Below the pieces are notes generated by a model. The model had not been told where the DNA came from. It made no database searches and saw only the letters and a program-made list of their open reading frames with translations. Positions 34,910-47,194 of a stretch of DNA of 64,000 bases are shown here, in pieces. Every line of letters starts with the position of its first letter. Within the stretch, counting starts at the first letter, position 1. The translations under genes and the position numbers were made by a program. The DNA is from Carposina sasakii (lineage: Eukaryota; Arthropoda; Insecta; Lepidoptera; Carposinidae), in contig CP053161.1 in NCBI GenBank assembly GCA_014607495.2, positions 4,225,115 to 4,289,114 of the forward strand, in the 5' to 3' direction.

Positions 34910-35165
34910 GTACATTCATATAAACAAGACTGTGTTCCCGAAATGGCGTAGCCAGAACTTCCGGATATTAGAGGAGATCCCATAGCCACGTTTATCATAG
35001 CGGGGACAGATTTTAATGAACAGTGACAAGTTGCTAGCTTTATCACCTGAAAGAATGCTCGAGTTCCTTAGTAAATTATTTCGACATGCTCGGAAGGAGA
35101 TTCATGGCGACCGCAGTATGATTCCCGCTTTCCGGGAACCCTTAATGGCCTCTTACGACATCATC
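34910..35165 (-). mobile_element. Ret-E retroposon joined to a Ret-D-like head
   Basis: GACTGTGTTCCCGAAATGGC, ATCCCATAGCCACGTTTATC, CTAGCTTTATCACCTG and GCTCGGAAGGAGATTCATGG are Ret-E. At 35128-35160 the sequence turns into TTCCGGGAACCCTTAATGGC then CTCTTACGACATC, a reversed Ret-D core. It is a hybrid copy. The open frame at 35016-35207 lies inside it and is not a gene. Confidence 0.7.
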
Positions 35166-35209
35166 GACCTATTAATTGAACAATTACAACAGCAAGTACT
35201 TAAGTAGGT

Positions 35210-37200
35210 ACATTTAGGATTTTAAATTATACATAATACCTGCCTACTTAGCTTAGATAATAGATAATAATCTATAGCGGTTTCTAACCTCATATGTATT
35301 GAAAGCTGATAGGTGATTATCACCGGCTTTCTCATTCATATACCGTAACGGTGACTCTTTGCATACGGTGTATAACAATGGACGGCTACGGTGTTATGAT
35401 CACTAATTTATAATCCACTAGCTGTTCACTGCGATTCTGTGTAGGCGAAGTAGATAAAAACTAAAGCTCACATAGCAAACAATCTTGATTTGCTTGAGTT
35501 GAGGTCCTGCCTGTCCCCTAGATGGAGCAGAAGGCTTCCACACACAAACACACACGCACTTGACCTTATTTTCACTATTCTGACTGGTCTAATGAAAAAA
35601 AATTTTGTTGGACTTGTACCCAGCTAGCCTTTAGTTTATAAACTTTGCAAACGGTTCTAGTTACCTAAAATTCCCTGAAATTTGTACCTTCAATTAATTT
35701 GACTTGAAATCATTACATAAGTATGTAGGTAACATTGTTTTACTTGTCACGGTCTGGAAAGTACAAGTTTGCGTTTCGGGGCTGGTTCAAAAATAAATGC
35801 TATAAATAAAGTTTTCTACAATTTAAATAAGTAAGAAATATAAATAACAGCTGGCACTACCGGATACAAAACACCTCATAGTCTATCACAATGTTTATTT
35901 ATTTGCCCCATCAAATACACATGCTATCAAAATAACAACTTCGAACGCAACCGTCATCCGCGATGACTACACAAAATGCGATGGAACTCGCAAAAAAGGT
36001 AATCTCCTTATAATTAGGCGGTGGAAATGAAGTCATCTTGTATAATTGTAGGTTGGGGCAGTCGTAACGTAAGTGTTAATGGTGTCTTTTGATTGTATTG
36101 TTTGTTTTGTGGCGACTCGTCAACCATTTTGAAAATAACGAAATTACAAACGTAGGTATATAATGCGGCGTGTGACATTGGAGCAATGAAGCTAGCAAAA
36201 ACTGTAATATGCTAGACTATCCTTATTATTAATATTTTTACAAGTTTCTACTATTGAAAAATAACACTTATCTACGTCTTAGAGAACAAAGTACTACCGT
36301 CTCTCAATGAAGTGCCCTCTATTTTAGAAATACCGGGATTGGCCACTCATTCACGCTACCGCTACACCTATAAGCCATGATCAATATAGGAGACCAGAAA
36401 AATGCAAATAAAGCATAGAAAATCCCAATCAACAAGCTAGGTATACTATTAAAGTAATAGAAATGACAAAATGTAATGCACCTTTGAAAATATCTGTTTT
36501 AGAAGTTGTAAAAGAAACGTCAAAGTCTTAAAACTGAACAAATACAAGGAAGAGACTACGGATACGGACATACCAAACAACAATAAAGGAACACTATTAT
36601 ACGAATCCCATTCTTAACCGTTACATTCTAAGAAACACGCACAAATATGGTTAAGTATGTAAAACTCGACAATACATTTTTTGCGTTTTCCACAAGCAGG
36701 ATATCGAAACTACCCATTAGGAGTGATACAGCAAAAACCTGGCGCCAGTTACCAACCTTTTTGGGGATAAAGTGCAGTAATTTAATACTTAACTTTTTGC
36801 AAGTCTTAATTTCAAAAAGGAAGTACCCCATGTTTATTTAGGCCTACTAGTTGTAATGGAGGAAAATAACGTTCGATCCTCACAAATATTAACTGTATAC
36901 CGAAATGTTTTTAAATACAACTCGGTTTGTTTTTGGAATACTTGTGCTGTATTTTACGAGACATCCATCATCGGCTTTTAAGCCTCACCTTTCTTCCGAT
37001 AGGCTATCCGGAAATTTTATACATTTGTTTTGGTAAACCCTATATTCAAGAGATAATGTTTTTCTATACGTACTTACCTACATAGGTATTATGTGAGTAT
37101 ATTTGCCGTCAGGCCGCTAGCCGCTATGAAAGAAGACGTGGTTTTGTGTAAGTACGTAACGGCCGCTATAAGATGGCACAGCCATCCTAAGAAAACTCAG
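35210..37200. other. No gene seen
   Basis: AT-rich, with a CA-rich microsatellite near 35541. Opposed open frames at 36628-36841 are shadows of each other and have no protein features. Confidence 0.4.
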
Positions 37201-37204
37201 CTTT

Positions 37205-37345
37205 AGCCAAGAGTATTAACTACCTTGGACCTTGGATGGACCGATAACTTAAAGAGGGCGACTGGTAGTGACTGGATGGCAAAAACGGGAAATCGAGCCT
37301 TATGACATGCTCTGGGGGAAGCCTGCGTCTAGCAGTGGACTGCAT
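37205..37345 (+). repeat. RTE-type LINE, C-terminal ORF remnant
   Basis: Decayed codons read like WMDR..LKEGDW..WMAKTGNRAL..ALGEA, followed by CAGTGGACTGCATAGG. This is the C-terminal end typical of RTE LINE proteins (WTDDL..W...A..R.LWRALGEAYVQQWT). The same ORF end appears on minus at 63685-64000 and as the tail of Ret-D. Confidence 0.6.
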
Positions 37346-37446
37346 AGGACGTGGTCGTCCTTGGCGCAAAAACACGCTTCGGGGTGCTCAACAACGCGCC
37401 TGTAACTTAAGTGGCCCTTAAAGTGGGCCACATGGGTCGGGTTATG

Positions 37447-37720
37447 GTACATCTCGCTGACAAAAAACTCGTCCGCGGGCCAAATGTCTACTTTTAAAAA
37501 TGTATTTAGGTAGATTCGCCCGAATTAGTGCCAAAGATCGAACTAGATGTCTCCTATATAAAACTAAAGGGACGTTTCGGTAAAATTGTATATTTTTTTG
37601 GTTTTTAAAGGGAGACACCTGGTGCGATTTTCTACACTGATGCGGGCGAATCTACCCATATACATTTTTTTAAGTAGACATTTGGCCCGCGGACGAGTTT
37701 TTTCGTGGGCGAGATGTACT
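37447..37720. mobile_element. Foldback element with about 80-bp arms
   Basis: GTACATCTCGCTGACAAAAA and CTCGTCCGCGGGCCAAATGT on the left are mirrored by ACATTTGGCCCGCGGACGAG and GGGCGAGATGTAC on the right. The arms also share GTAGATTCGCCCG / CGGGCGAATCTAC. The loop is about 110 bp with no coding sequence. Confidence 0.8.
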
Positions 37721-37729
37721 TTCCCTTCC

Positions 37730-37945
37730 CAAATGGGTCAGATTCTCTGACCCATGGGGGTGGAAAGATGCGGCTGGCCGGAGGGACGGGGGCCGGGCTA
37801 GTCGACCCCTGGTATTACCAGGGTACACCCGGTCACTCGAGCTGCCACTGCCGCCGGCCAGTTTTCGAAAGAAGAGGAAGGAGAAGAAAAGGAAGACAAG
37901 AAGATCGTGGTAAGAATTCTTGAACTGCATAGGCTGACGAAGGCG
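37730..37945. other. GC-rich purine-biased segment of unknown nature
   Basis: GGCTGGCCGGAGGGACGGGG and GAAGAGGAAGGAGAAGAAAA stand out in composition. It ends in GAACTGCATAGGCTGACGAA, which resembles an RTE/Ret-D 3' end. It may be a piece of the LINE that the foldback element interrupted. Confidence 0.35.
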
Positions 37946-38201
37946 ACCTTAGCCGTACCTAATACGACTATTTCACCCATCAATGTCAAAACTTTCATTT
38001 ACCTAACACACGTTATAATGCGCGGTCGAGCTATTAATACACACGTGATGTGTCGACAGTATATTAACAGTTCATAGCAGACGAGAGTTGTCTCCGAGCT
38101 GCTCAGCGATCACCTCCGACCCTGGATGATCAGGTTTCAGGGGTGCAAAGTTAAATCGGAAGCGGGTTTACTCCACCTAGCGTATGCTGATAACTTTTGC
38201 A

Positions 38202-38420
38202 TACATATGTATAGACGCGGCTATGTTTCCGAAATAGATAGGGTAGCCAGAACTGAAGGATGATAAAGCCAGAGTCACGTTAAGCATAGCAGCGACAGAT
38301 GCTGATCAGTGATAAGTCGCTAGCTTTTTGCCTGACAGAATGCCCGAACTCCTTAGTCAACTCATAGGTACGCTATGGACGGAAGGAAATGCAGCTGATG
38401 TATTCTAGTGAATCCCTGCG
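38202..38420 (-). mobile_element. Ret-E retroposon, near full length, diverged
   Basis: GGCTATGTTTCCGAAATAGA, AGTCACGTTAAGCATAGCAG, GATCAGTGATAAGTCGCTAG and GGAAATGCAGCTGATGTATTC match Ret-E end to end, with a duplicated GATA and scattered indels. Confidence 0.75.
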
Positions 38421-38627
38421 GGAGTTGACAATAAACAAATAGATCTTCTGATGATATCCATCATATTCTTGTAACCTTCTATAGCTTGAACCACAAGTTC
38501 GGCTCGCGTCACCGGGGATGAAAACCAACTGGCATCTCGGCGCCGGCGCATCCGCTCTCTTATTTATACTGTCAGTAGGATTGAGTTGCTTAGGAACATA
38601 ATTATCTTCTATTGTTTGTTTGGAATT

Positions 38628-38906
38628 AGGTATATACATACATACATATAATCACGCCTTTATCCCTTACGGGGTAGGCAGAGCACAGAGGGCCGATAGG
38701 ACCACATGGTGCCACTTCTGACCAATTTTGAGGGTACCTATAGTTGAGATGTACAAGTTCGGTTAGTAGTGACAGGTGGTCAGCCCATCGCCTACAAAAC
38801 ACCAAGACCCTCTTGTCCCTCTACGGACTTGTACAGTATGCCCGGGAAGAGAAGCAGCTGTAGTATTATACGTTTTTTTTTTCACTCCCAGAGCAGCATA
38901 GAAGAA
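38628..38906 (-). mobile_element. Ret-C retroposon, full length, with 12-bp target duplication
   Basis: Tail (TACA)n at the left, ATCACGCCTTTATCCCTTAC, GTTGAGATGTACAAGTTCGG, AGAAGCAGCTGTAGTATTAT, and the head at the right ending CAGAGCAGCATAGAAG. Direct repeats TTGTTTGGAATT lie at 38616-38627 and 38907-38918. The open frames at 38769-39035 and 38763-38993 are inside the repeat. Confidence 0.85.
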
Positions 38907-38924
38907 TTGTTTGGAATTCATTAC

Positions 38925-39030
38925 ATATTTCCTTGGCTTAGGGATTTCGCAGTTAGTGATCGCGCAGTCCTGGATATCCCATTTTGGGAACACAGCCGTG
39001 TATTAACTATGTATGCACCAGTTAATACAA
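38925..39030 (+). repeat. Ret-E tail fragment
   Basis: AGTCCTGGATATCCCATTTTG, GGAACACAGCCGTGTAT and TATGTATGCA match the tail end of Ret-E in its sense direction. Confidence 0.55.
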
Positions 39031-39111
39031 ACTAAGTATGCCATGCATGGCATGCTTAACAAAATGTAGAGCTCAAAATTAAAGGCTCTTCTTAAATATT
39101 GACTTTGGTTA

Positions 39112-39330
39112 ATACTAGTGAACGCCCGCGACTCCGTCCGCGTGGACTACAGAAAAAAAATATATATCGAAATTATCCGAGATAAAAACATTTTCCCGGG
39201 ATAAAAATTTTGTTGCCTATATGTTAAGTGGGACCTGTCACAATATATTCCTGAAAACTACATCGAAATCGGTTCAGCCGTTTTTGAGATTAGCGTGCAC
39301 AGACAAACCGACAAACAAAAATTCCAAAAA
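39112..39330 (+). repeat. Rep-G interspersed repeat, well preserved
   Basis: ACTAGTGAACGCCCGCGACT, CCGTCCGCGTGGACTACAG, TTCCCGGGATAAAA, TTAAGTGGGACCTG, ATCGGTTCAGCCGTTTTTGA, GATTAGCGTGCACAGACAAA. It is the best copy of the family in the window. Confidence 0.75.
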
Positions 39331-39432
39331 TCATTGTTTTGGGTACTATTGCGTTGATAAAGGTATTCTATAATATTTTTTCTTATATATCTTCCATGTA
39401 CAGATAGCGATCCGTTACATTTTTATTATATG

Positions 39433-39819
39433 TACAGGGTGTTTTTTTGTGGCCACCTTTAACGAAGGGTACGTACTCTATACATGAAATAAAGTAAGTT
39501 TATGGCAAAAAAAATGCTGGGAAAAAAAAAATTTTTTTTGAAAAATTTTTTTAAATTCCTTGATCGTGCGAAATTTATAGTGTCTAGTGTTTATGTTAGT
39601 TTTTTTATAGACAGATATTAATTATTTTTCGTGAAAAAATCCTGCTACGCGCGTCTATGTGCATTTATGCAGAAAAACGCAGTCTATTTACTCAACTTTG
39701 GACCCTAATATTTTGGAAACCAGACACTTCCCAGGTATGCTTCCATGGAGAAAAATGATCGTGATGATGAGGAGATTCCGTAGTTTTCGGGAACGTTGAC
39801 GACCAAAAATCATCCTGTA
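39433..39819 (-). mobile_element. TR-B element, full length
   Basis: Left TACAGGGTGTTTTTTTGTGG, right GACGACCAAAAATCATCCTGTA. Every family block is present. An A/T homopolymer run of about 50 bp lies near 39508-39555. The outer flank is TG/TA. Confidence 0.9.
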
Positions 39820-39835
39820 TAGATTACACAAGAGC

Positions 39836-40040
39836 CACTGTTGGACGTCGTCGTCTGTCACGAGGTTACTGTCATAGAGAGTACCTAATTAGCCTATAGC
39901 CACCACGCTGGACAGCCAGGTTGGTAACCGCAGCGTGATTTTCGGACTATATTGTCCACGCGGCGCTGCTGCTGCGGAAACCCTTAATCTCCTCTTACAG
40001 CCGGCAAACATTGGGTGGTGCTATTCCACTCTGAATATAC
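39836..40040 (-). mobile_element. Ret-D retroposon, highly diverged
   Basis: GCCACTGTTGGACGTCGTCG, GCCACCACGCTGGACAGCCA and GAAACCCTTAATCTCCTCTTA match Ret-D in reverse, with many substitutions. This is an old copy. Confidence 0.65.
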
Positions 40041-40430
40041 CACACGGTATACTTAATTAGAATAAATAAACCTAAATTATAGAGGTGAAGACCACAAGGC
40101 CACACCTACTGACTCGAGAAATAAAATCCTAATCTACCATAGACTAAATAATTAGACCTCAGACCATTATTGCAATCAAAAGGCAAAGCCTGTCAAACCC
40201 CGAATCTAACCCGTTAATGAGTACGCAAACGAACGGGGGCGGTTCTGACGTATAGCGTACACAGCATAGAGATTAGAGATGTGCCATGCGAGAGAATTCA
40301 TTCGAGTGATTTAGCATTCGATGTTTATCGGTTTTGTAATATCGGCTATGCGCTATCGAATAGCCTGGGTACTGTACATTATAATAATTTTATACAAGTT
40401 AAGCTTTATTTTACTATTACCTGAACAATA

Positions 40431-40645
40431 TTGACGGCCGATTGGTGTAGTATAGTATAGTGACGCCATAGGTCCTGGGTTCGAATCCCGGTAGGTGCAA
40501 ACATTGATATGATGAATATCGATATTTGTTTCCGAGTCATGGATGTTTCTATACTTATCTATGTATTTATATACCGTTGCTTAGCACCCACGACACAAGA
40601 CCTTAGGGATCTTAATGTGGGACTAAGTTAATGTGTTGTGTAGTG

Positions 40646-40682
<37 letters not shown>
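40431..40682 (+). mobile_element. SINE-T, tRNA-derived, with AT-repeat tail
   Basis: Head GACGGCCGATTGGTGTAGTA with the B box GGGTTCGAATCCCGG, then TGCAAACATTGATATGATG, ATACCGTTGCTTAGCACCCA, CACGACACAAGACCTTAGGG, then an A run and (TA)n to 40682. Matches 27880-28118 on the other strand. Confidence 0.85.
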
Positions 40683-41460
40683 GGTATGTCTATACCATAG
40701 AATAAGTCCTAAGCGATATCGGGTCACTTTTCTTTACATGTAGTGACATAGATCACACAATACTTAGTGCTCGTAATACACATAGCAACTAGCGCCATCA
40801 TTTAAAGTAACTAGGTACATATTAGGTTAAACGCAGTCTACCTGTGTATTTTAAATGTGTCGAATTATTACTAAGTACTTTTTTGCAATACCGACAATCA
40901 CTGTGATACTTCTCGGATAATTATAAGGTAATATTTTTCATAGATCCATTCCTTGCCCTAAATAAAGTACTAACTAACCAACAAGAGATAATCAGATAGA
41001 AATGCTGTAACATAATTTATTTAACAGTATTAATAATCGATCATTCGATTGTATGTCATCGAATGACCTATCCCATCCCTAGCGCAGTGCAACGGTCATC
41101 GGCGGTGTTTGCGCGACAGAGCGGCCCGCGCTGAATTATTCATGTGCCGACTAATTGTAATGAAATTTGCTCCTCGCTACCCGCCGGGAGTGTCGAGGAT
41201 TATATGGGGAGAAAATCTTACATACATTTGGATTTAGATTTTCAACGTTTACTGTTAAGAAAATGTTTAACTCAAAATAAGTAAACAGAGAGACATCATT
41301 ACGAAATAAGATAGGCTTTGTTTTAATTCTGGATAAGTTATTAACTACCTACTTAGACAGAGAATGTAAAATGGTATCTGTCTATTTTTGTAATAAAGTA
41401 TATATTACAAGTGTAGAGCTTACATCATACTAAAGCTTTTTATGCAGAAAAGACAGTGAA
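40683..41460. other. No gene seen
   Basis: AT-rich, with a short GC phrase at 41090-41200. GCAACTAGCGCCATCATT at about 40785 also occurs at about 46538. Confidence 0.35.
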
Positions 41461-41465
41461 AAAAT

Positions 41466-41830
41466 ACGGGGTGATTTTTGGTCGTCAAAGTTCCCGAAAA
41501 CTACGGAATGTCCTCATCATTATGATAACTTTTCTCCATGGAAGCATACCTGGGAAGTGTCTGGTTTCCAACATATTAGGGTCCAAAGTTGAGTAAATAG
41601 AATGCGTTTTTCTGCATAAATGCGCGTAGCAAGATTTTTTCACGACAAATAATACTGTCTATGAAAAAACTAGCATAAACACTGGACACTATAAAATCGC
41701 CCGATCAAGTATTTTTTTTTTTTCAAAAAAGTTTCATCGGATCCCAGCATTTGTTTAGGCATAAACTTTCTTAATTTGATGTATAGAGTGCGTACCTTTC
41801 GTTAAGGGTGGCAAAGAAAAAACACCCTAT
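41466..41830 (+). mobile_element. TR-B element, near full length
   Basis: Left end TACGGGGTGATTTTTGGTCG, right end GAAAAAACACCCTATA. Small internal deletions near 41620 and 41650. Confidence 0.85.
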
Positions 41831-43153
41831 ATACTTAGCATTAGGTAATTTAAATAAAAATAGATCTAACTAAAAATACGAATTGGTAAGCTCTCCAGGC
41901 AGCTTTGGGATATATTTGATAGGTAACTTAATTTATTAAATAAATATTAGGCATAATCTTTACTAGATACCTATATGAAATGAATGAAATAAAAATGCGA
42001 ATTTAGAATGCATCCATCAATCAATCAATATGTTTATTTGCTCAAATATATGTATACATGTTATTATTTGTATTTACAGCAAGCGTTCTATATATTTCGT
42101 CATATCTGACATGCATCCGATAAAAGAGGAATCTAATATATCGCCATATAAACCCAGCATATTAGCAACCTTTGAGAGCAAGACTCTCTTTATTTTATTA
42201 GTTGCCGCGCGATTTGATCACGATTGTTAGCTTTGGTAAGTTAATAACGGGTTGACGGGTGACGGGTGTCGGGTGGGTGACAAGAGACGATTGCAGGGTT
42301 AGCTTATGAACGATTTGAAATTATAATTTTTCGAACTACATGCTTGTGTTGTAGTGTAGGTACCTAAGTTAAACTTTAGGTTACATTTTGACCTATATTT
42401 TATAAGGTTGGTATCTAGTTAGGTATTGTATAGTACAGTGAGTTCGCAGATAATTCGTTTACCTACATTTGACAATGCTAATTTCATAACTACCTAGGTA
42501 ATTAGGAACTATGCTATTCCTGCGGGATTTCCAGACAGATATGCAGTAGCATAGCAGATACCTACCTAGGTACTTTCTATAAGTACATGTCCTTCGAATA
42601 GGTAAACGTAAAGGTAGGTAGAGATGGATATACGAGTAATATAACTTTACTCCGCAGTAAAGTGATATTTTATAAGTTCTTAGTTTAAGGCTGGGAATTA
42701 AAATAACCGATTTTATATGACTAATATAAAATTTATAAGCTAACAATCACCAGATAATAGAATCTTTTGATATTGTGTATTTAAACTACTGAGAGCAGGA
42801 TAATTCCTGCATACATTACAAAATAATACAGTCCTCAGAATAGTTTGGGACATGTAACGCCATCTATCGTCTTGTTCTTGAAACTGCGGCAGTAGTAAAC
42901 TTTGATAGAGCGTTGTAGTGGGTAGATTTCACTCATTGTTTAATTTTGACAGATATACAGATTTTGCTGTCAAATGTCGTTTTATCGTAAAAAAGTTTAA
43001 CAAGTGTAAAGACACGCAGTTTACGAGTATTTAGTACCGATAGAATAGAATTCAGTTTTATTAATAAGTACTTAGCTACTAGTAGCTTAGTCAATTACAT
43101 TGATTCTGATTATAAAAAAGTACTCATTAAGTTATTAGTGAATACTCTTAGAA
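41831..43153. other. No gene seen
   Basis: AT-rich. GACGGGTGACGGGTGTCGGG at about 42254 is a short imperfect tandem. Frames at 42030-42230 and 42459-42746 have no protein features. Confidence 0.4.
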
Positions 43154-43371
43154 TATACAGGGTGATTTTTGGTCGTCAACGTTCCCGAAAACTACAGAAT
43201 CTCATCATTATCACGATCATTTTTCTCCATGGAAGCATACCTGGGAAGTGTCTGGTTTCCAAAATATTAGGGTCCAAAGTTGATTACCAGCATTTTTTTT
43301 GGCATAAACTTACTTTATTTGATGTATAGAGTACGTACCCTTCGTTAAAGGTGGCCACAAAAAAAACACCT
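43154..43371 (+). mobile_element. TR-B deletion derivative
   Basis: Left TACAGGGTGATTTTTGGTCG and right GTGGCCACAAAAAAAACACC are intact. At about 43284 GTCCAAAGTTGA jumps straight to TTACCAGCATTTTTTTTGGC, losing about 160 bp of the middle. The open frame at 43138-43329 is in the repeat. Confidence 0.85.
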
Positions 43372-43379
43372 TTTTTACA

Positions 43380-45550
43380 GGGTCTATCTATAGGTATCAT
43401 CGTACTTTCTTGAATGTAGAGTCGAAAAGCAAAAGTCCATTTCCATTCTTCAAATCCTTAATAATAGCACAATTTTTTCTACTCACTTTTTGGACATTTC
43501 GAAAATACTCAAAAGACGTTTCAAAAGAGATCTAACAAAGATAACCTCAGCGTAGGGTGTTCATGTAATTTTTTATATCCAACTTACAAACTTATTTTAC
43601 ACTCACAATGTTATATTTACCACCTTAACCTCCTAGTTATGAGGGCTGATTTTCAGTTTTCGATTGTGAAAATATTCGGTTTTAATTTAGGGGAGAATGG
43701 GCGTTATCGCCGTTGGTGTCCATCTATTTAGTAATGACTTCCGGAGTCAGGTGCGCCCCATGCTCGCCTTTCCTAATTTCGTGGCGTTTTTTACGATTGT
43801 CTAATATTTGAATTAAAAGTAGATAGATATAGTCCTATTTTGGAGTTCTTACTTTGTTTATAAATAATATTTCTAATAATACCTAACAGTATTAATAATT
43901 GAAAAAGCTTTTAATACCCAAAAGAGCTAAATATATTATCTACTAAGTAGGTACCTATTCCATAAGTTCCTATTCTTATACCTATCTACTTCACAAATCT
44001 AACGATTTTTAGTTTTTTTCCTACCCATGGCATTCAGAACGAACAATAGCCAGCCATTTATCAGAATATCCATTAAAATCACATTATACTTATAGTTATT
44101 TCCCTACCAACGAATAACTATAACTGTTAAATAAGACAATTCGTAGCTCATATCAATTTCAAAAGCTAACCAACGAAATCACAACTCTAACGTCACGACA
44201 CAAAACCAAATATTCAACGGTACGATCTAAGAAAAATGGGGTATCATTTACAAGAATACCAAAGTAACACAACGCATTTTCAAACGTAGCGGTGGAGAGT
44301 AAAGTTCGTTTTTGTTGCCAGCGAGGTAGTTAGGCAGTAAGGTATCGGTTACACGATTGGCTAACTCCGTTGCCGCCCAGTAGGGTCGTATCCATTTCAC
44401 CGCACCTACCTCTCACGGTATGTAGCAGCGTATTCACATAGTATTTGTAACGGATACCCGCGACATAGCCAATCAAAGAGTGCGTTACTGACTGTGACAA
44501 TGTACGCCTAAAGTGCATAGTTCGGTGATTTATTGCACTGTTATCGAATATTATGTAGGTCTGTCGGTCTGTGCTAAGTGATATTTTCTATATTTAAAAG
44601 TTGGAGAGTCTGAATTTTACAGTAAAAAAAAAAGTAGAGTAACTAAGTACATATTAAAGTTTTCAAGCGTAAGTACCTACCTGGTTGGTTTTTGGTAGAG
44701 TACAAAAAGTTTTATTTAAAGTAAAGAACTCTCCTTACCTAATTTCTACGAAGTTTCATAGTGACTAAGCAGCTGCTGCTAGGTCAAACTCTCTAATAGG
44801 TACTTATAATAAATACAGTTCAAACAAAATCAAGCATTTATTTGGTAGGATAATATCACAGTTTACCGTTAAAAAGGATTCCTACTCATAAATCTCAAGA
44901 GCTCTAATTAAATATTCAACGCTCGCCTAACCGTAACAGAGTCACGCACTGTCCAGTAGTGTCCAGTTGAAAAAACACGCAGCATCCCAAAATATTTAGT
45001 TTTTATCTCCAGGCAGGATTAACAGATTTGTTTTTTTAACCATCCCGTTCGGCATCTGGGAGCAACAATGGCGGACGTGACCATAGACAATCCCGCCAAA
45101 ACGCGCTGTCCACTTGAGGCAATGAAATAAGTAGCGCGGCTTGATATCAACAAACTATTGTTGGGTAGTTTGGTCAGCTGCTTATTTGAATAAATAAAAA
45201 GTAGTGATACCTTATGAATACACATTATTAAGTAGGTGAGTATGTAAGTGCCTAGTTTAAATAAAAAATGTTACCTCTTTCCTTTCCGTATTGATAATTT
45301 TAAGGTGATACCTAATGAAATCCAAATAGGTAATCAATACCAACGCCGTACCTAAAAAGAATGTTAGACATTTTTAGGTAGTAGTAAATACTTCACCTAG
45401 GTAGATGGGGAAAATATTTTTTCTTTAGCTATATTTTTAAACCGCACTAATTCTCTCAGTACGAATAGCTATTATAAAAAATACTTGCATATTTCCCGCT
45501 TCACTAGCCGTCTACCAATGGCTGTATTCATAACCTTATTTATAACATCG
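43380..45550. other. No gene recognised
   Basis: AT-rich with a few CpG phrases. AACAATGGCGGACGTGACCA at 45066 is a good start context, but the frame closes after about 20 codons and no splice donor fits well. Confidence 0.35.
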
Positions 45551-45558
45551 CAGCCGCC

Positions 45559-45597
45559 ATGCCGACGGCCGGAAGCGGCGCTCGTTTCCGCTACAAG
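45559..45597 (+). CDS. Possible 13-codon first coding exon (weak)
   Basis: Within a local GC-rich patch, GCAGCCGCCATGCCGACGGC has an excellent start context and the frame MPTAGSGARFRYK runs to a splice-like AAG|GTACAA. This is direct sequence observation; coding is inference. No downstream exon could be joined with confidence and no protein family is recognised. It may be chance. Confidence 0.2.
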
Positions 45598-45599
45598 GT

Positions 45600-47190
45600 A
45601 CAACACTATCGCCGCCATTGCAGTTATTTACTGATAACGAACTCGTAAAGCTGTTTGTAATAACTTCTTGGATATTGTTGATAAAGGAGTCATAATGATC
45701 GTAGCATGTAGTTACCTACCTAGCTTACGGTGGCAAACAAAAGAGCGGCCAAATACCTAGTTTAAAAATATAATAATTTGGCGTCCTCATTATTACCTAT
45801 AATACTTAGGTACATTGTGGATGTATTGTTGCATTATCGCATGTTATCTTCAAAGATTTTTGTTTATGTATACCTAACCATTTATTTACAAGCTATAGGT
45901 ACCTAGTTCCCATGGATTATTTTGTTGAAAGCTTTACCAAGATTCCAAAGCTCTACATGCATGCATTAACATTTCAAATACCTATACTTACATATTCCTA
46001 TGTAACTTACATTATTTTAGTCACTGACTCCTAGTCACCCTTCCGTTATATCCCATTCCAGAATTAGTATCCGCCGACGGAATTCATCTGAAACTGTATA
46101 ATTGTCGAGTGTGGCGCCCTCTCGCGGTAACGAAGGCAATCCCCGGACAGACACCTGCCCATCACTAGAGCTCGAATTGAAATTGGAACAGTCTTTGTAA
46201 TCGCATTTAGAATAATTAATGCTAAGAACGAATGAATGAATGTTTTTTTTTTAATTCATATTCTATTTCGGTTTTAACCTGGATTTTTGAAAAAAAATCC
46301 CTATTGTAACGGTAGGTAAGTACAGTACTTAAAGGTGCCTACAGTTAAGTTTTATCTTGCTCTATCTAGGGTATTAAATATCCTTAGAGCAGAGATGGAA
46401 CAACTTGTACCTACATTATATTTGTATCCCCTTGATGGTACAGTCCGTTTTATATACATAATAACTCCATGCATGGTTATCTTAGGAACTAACACTTTTT
46501 GTATACAGTTACACAAATGTAGCCATAGGTACATAGAGCAACTAGCGCCATCATTCCAGGATCTATTTTGTAAAACGTACCTGGTATAGAGTTGTCAAAC
46601 TATACATAGACTAGATAGACGAGTAGAGTCGCACACGGGTCGTGACTAACGAAGTCAATTTGCCCCGTCTCTTAATGAAGCGACGGGATCGGCTAACTTC
46701 GCTTCTTTTGCCTTGTTTTAGTTTAGGCGCCTACATACTGCCAGTTTAATTGGGCACGAAGAAGAGGATATTGTCAAGCCACAGACGAGTGAAAATTAAG
46801 GTTTTATGTATAGGTATATCAGATTGTATCGAAAGTAAGAAAAGGTTATTCCTTCGTCGACTGAGCAGCGTTTCGAATATCGATTTCTAAATTCGTAAAT
46901 CAGCATTGTTTGCAAGATACGATAGGATACGTAAATTAAACTCAATTTCAAATTAATGTAGATCCCCTTTCATTTGTTATACTATACTTTTAAATAAACA
47001 AAATGGCCGACTCGTACCATTGACTAAGTATCCATTATCCTAACGCAGTTTCAAAATCCAATAATAGCTAGCTCAACGATTGAGTCTAACAACTGTGAAA
47101 ATTACAATGTCACTGCACATAAATTACATTTCTACACAAAAGAAGTATATAGATGCTGGGTGTAAAATAACATTTTAAATAAATCTTTTT
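45600..47190. other. No gene recognised
   Basis: AT-rich sequence. Opposed frames at 46335-46589 and 46352-46534 are mutual shadows. Confidence 0.35.
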
Positions 47191-47194
47191 GCAG

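Noticed and set aside
38763..39035. Opposed 76- and 88-codon frames
   Set aside because: They lie within Ret-C. Similar frames appear at 22457 in another copy of the same repeat.
40281..41095. Possible long inverted-repeat element with CATTCGATG-like ends around SINE-T
   Set aside because: The end match is only about 9 bases with gaps and no target duplication was found.
45066..45130. ATGGCGGACGTGACCATAGA as a gene start
   Set aside because: The frame closes after about 20 codons with no convincing donor.
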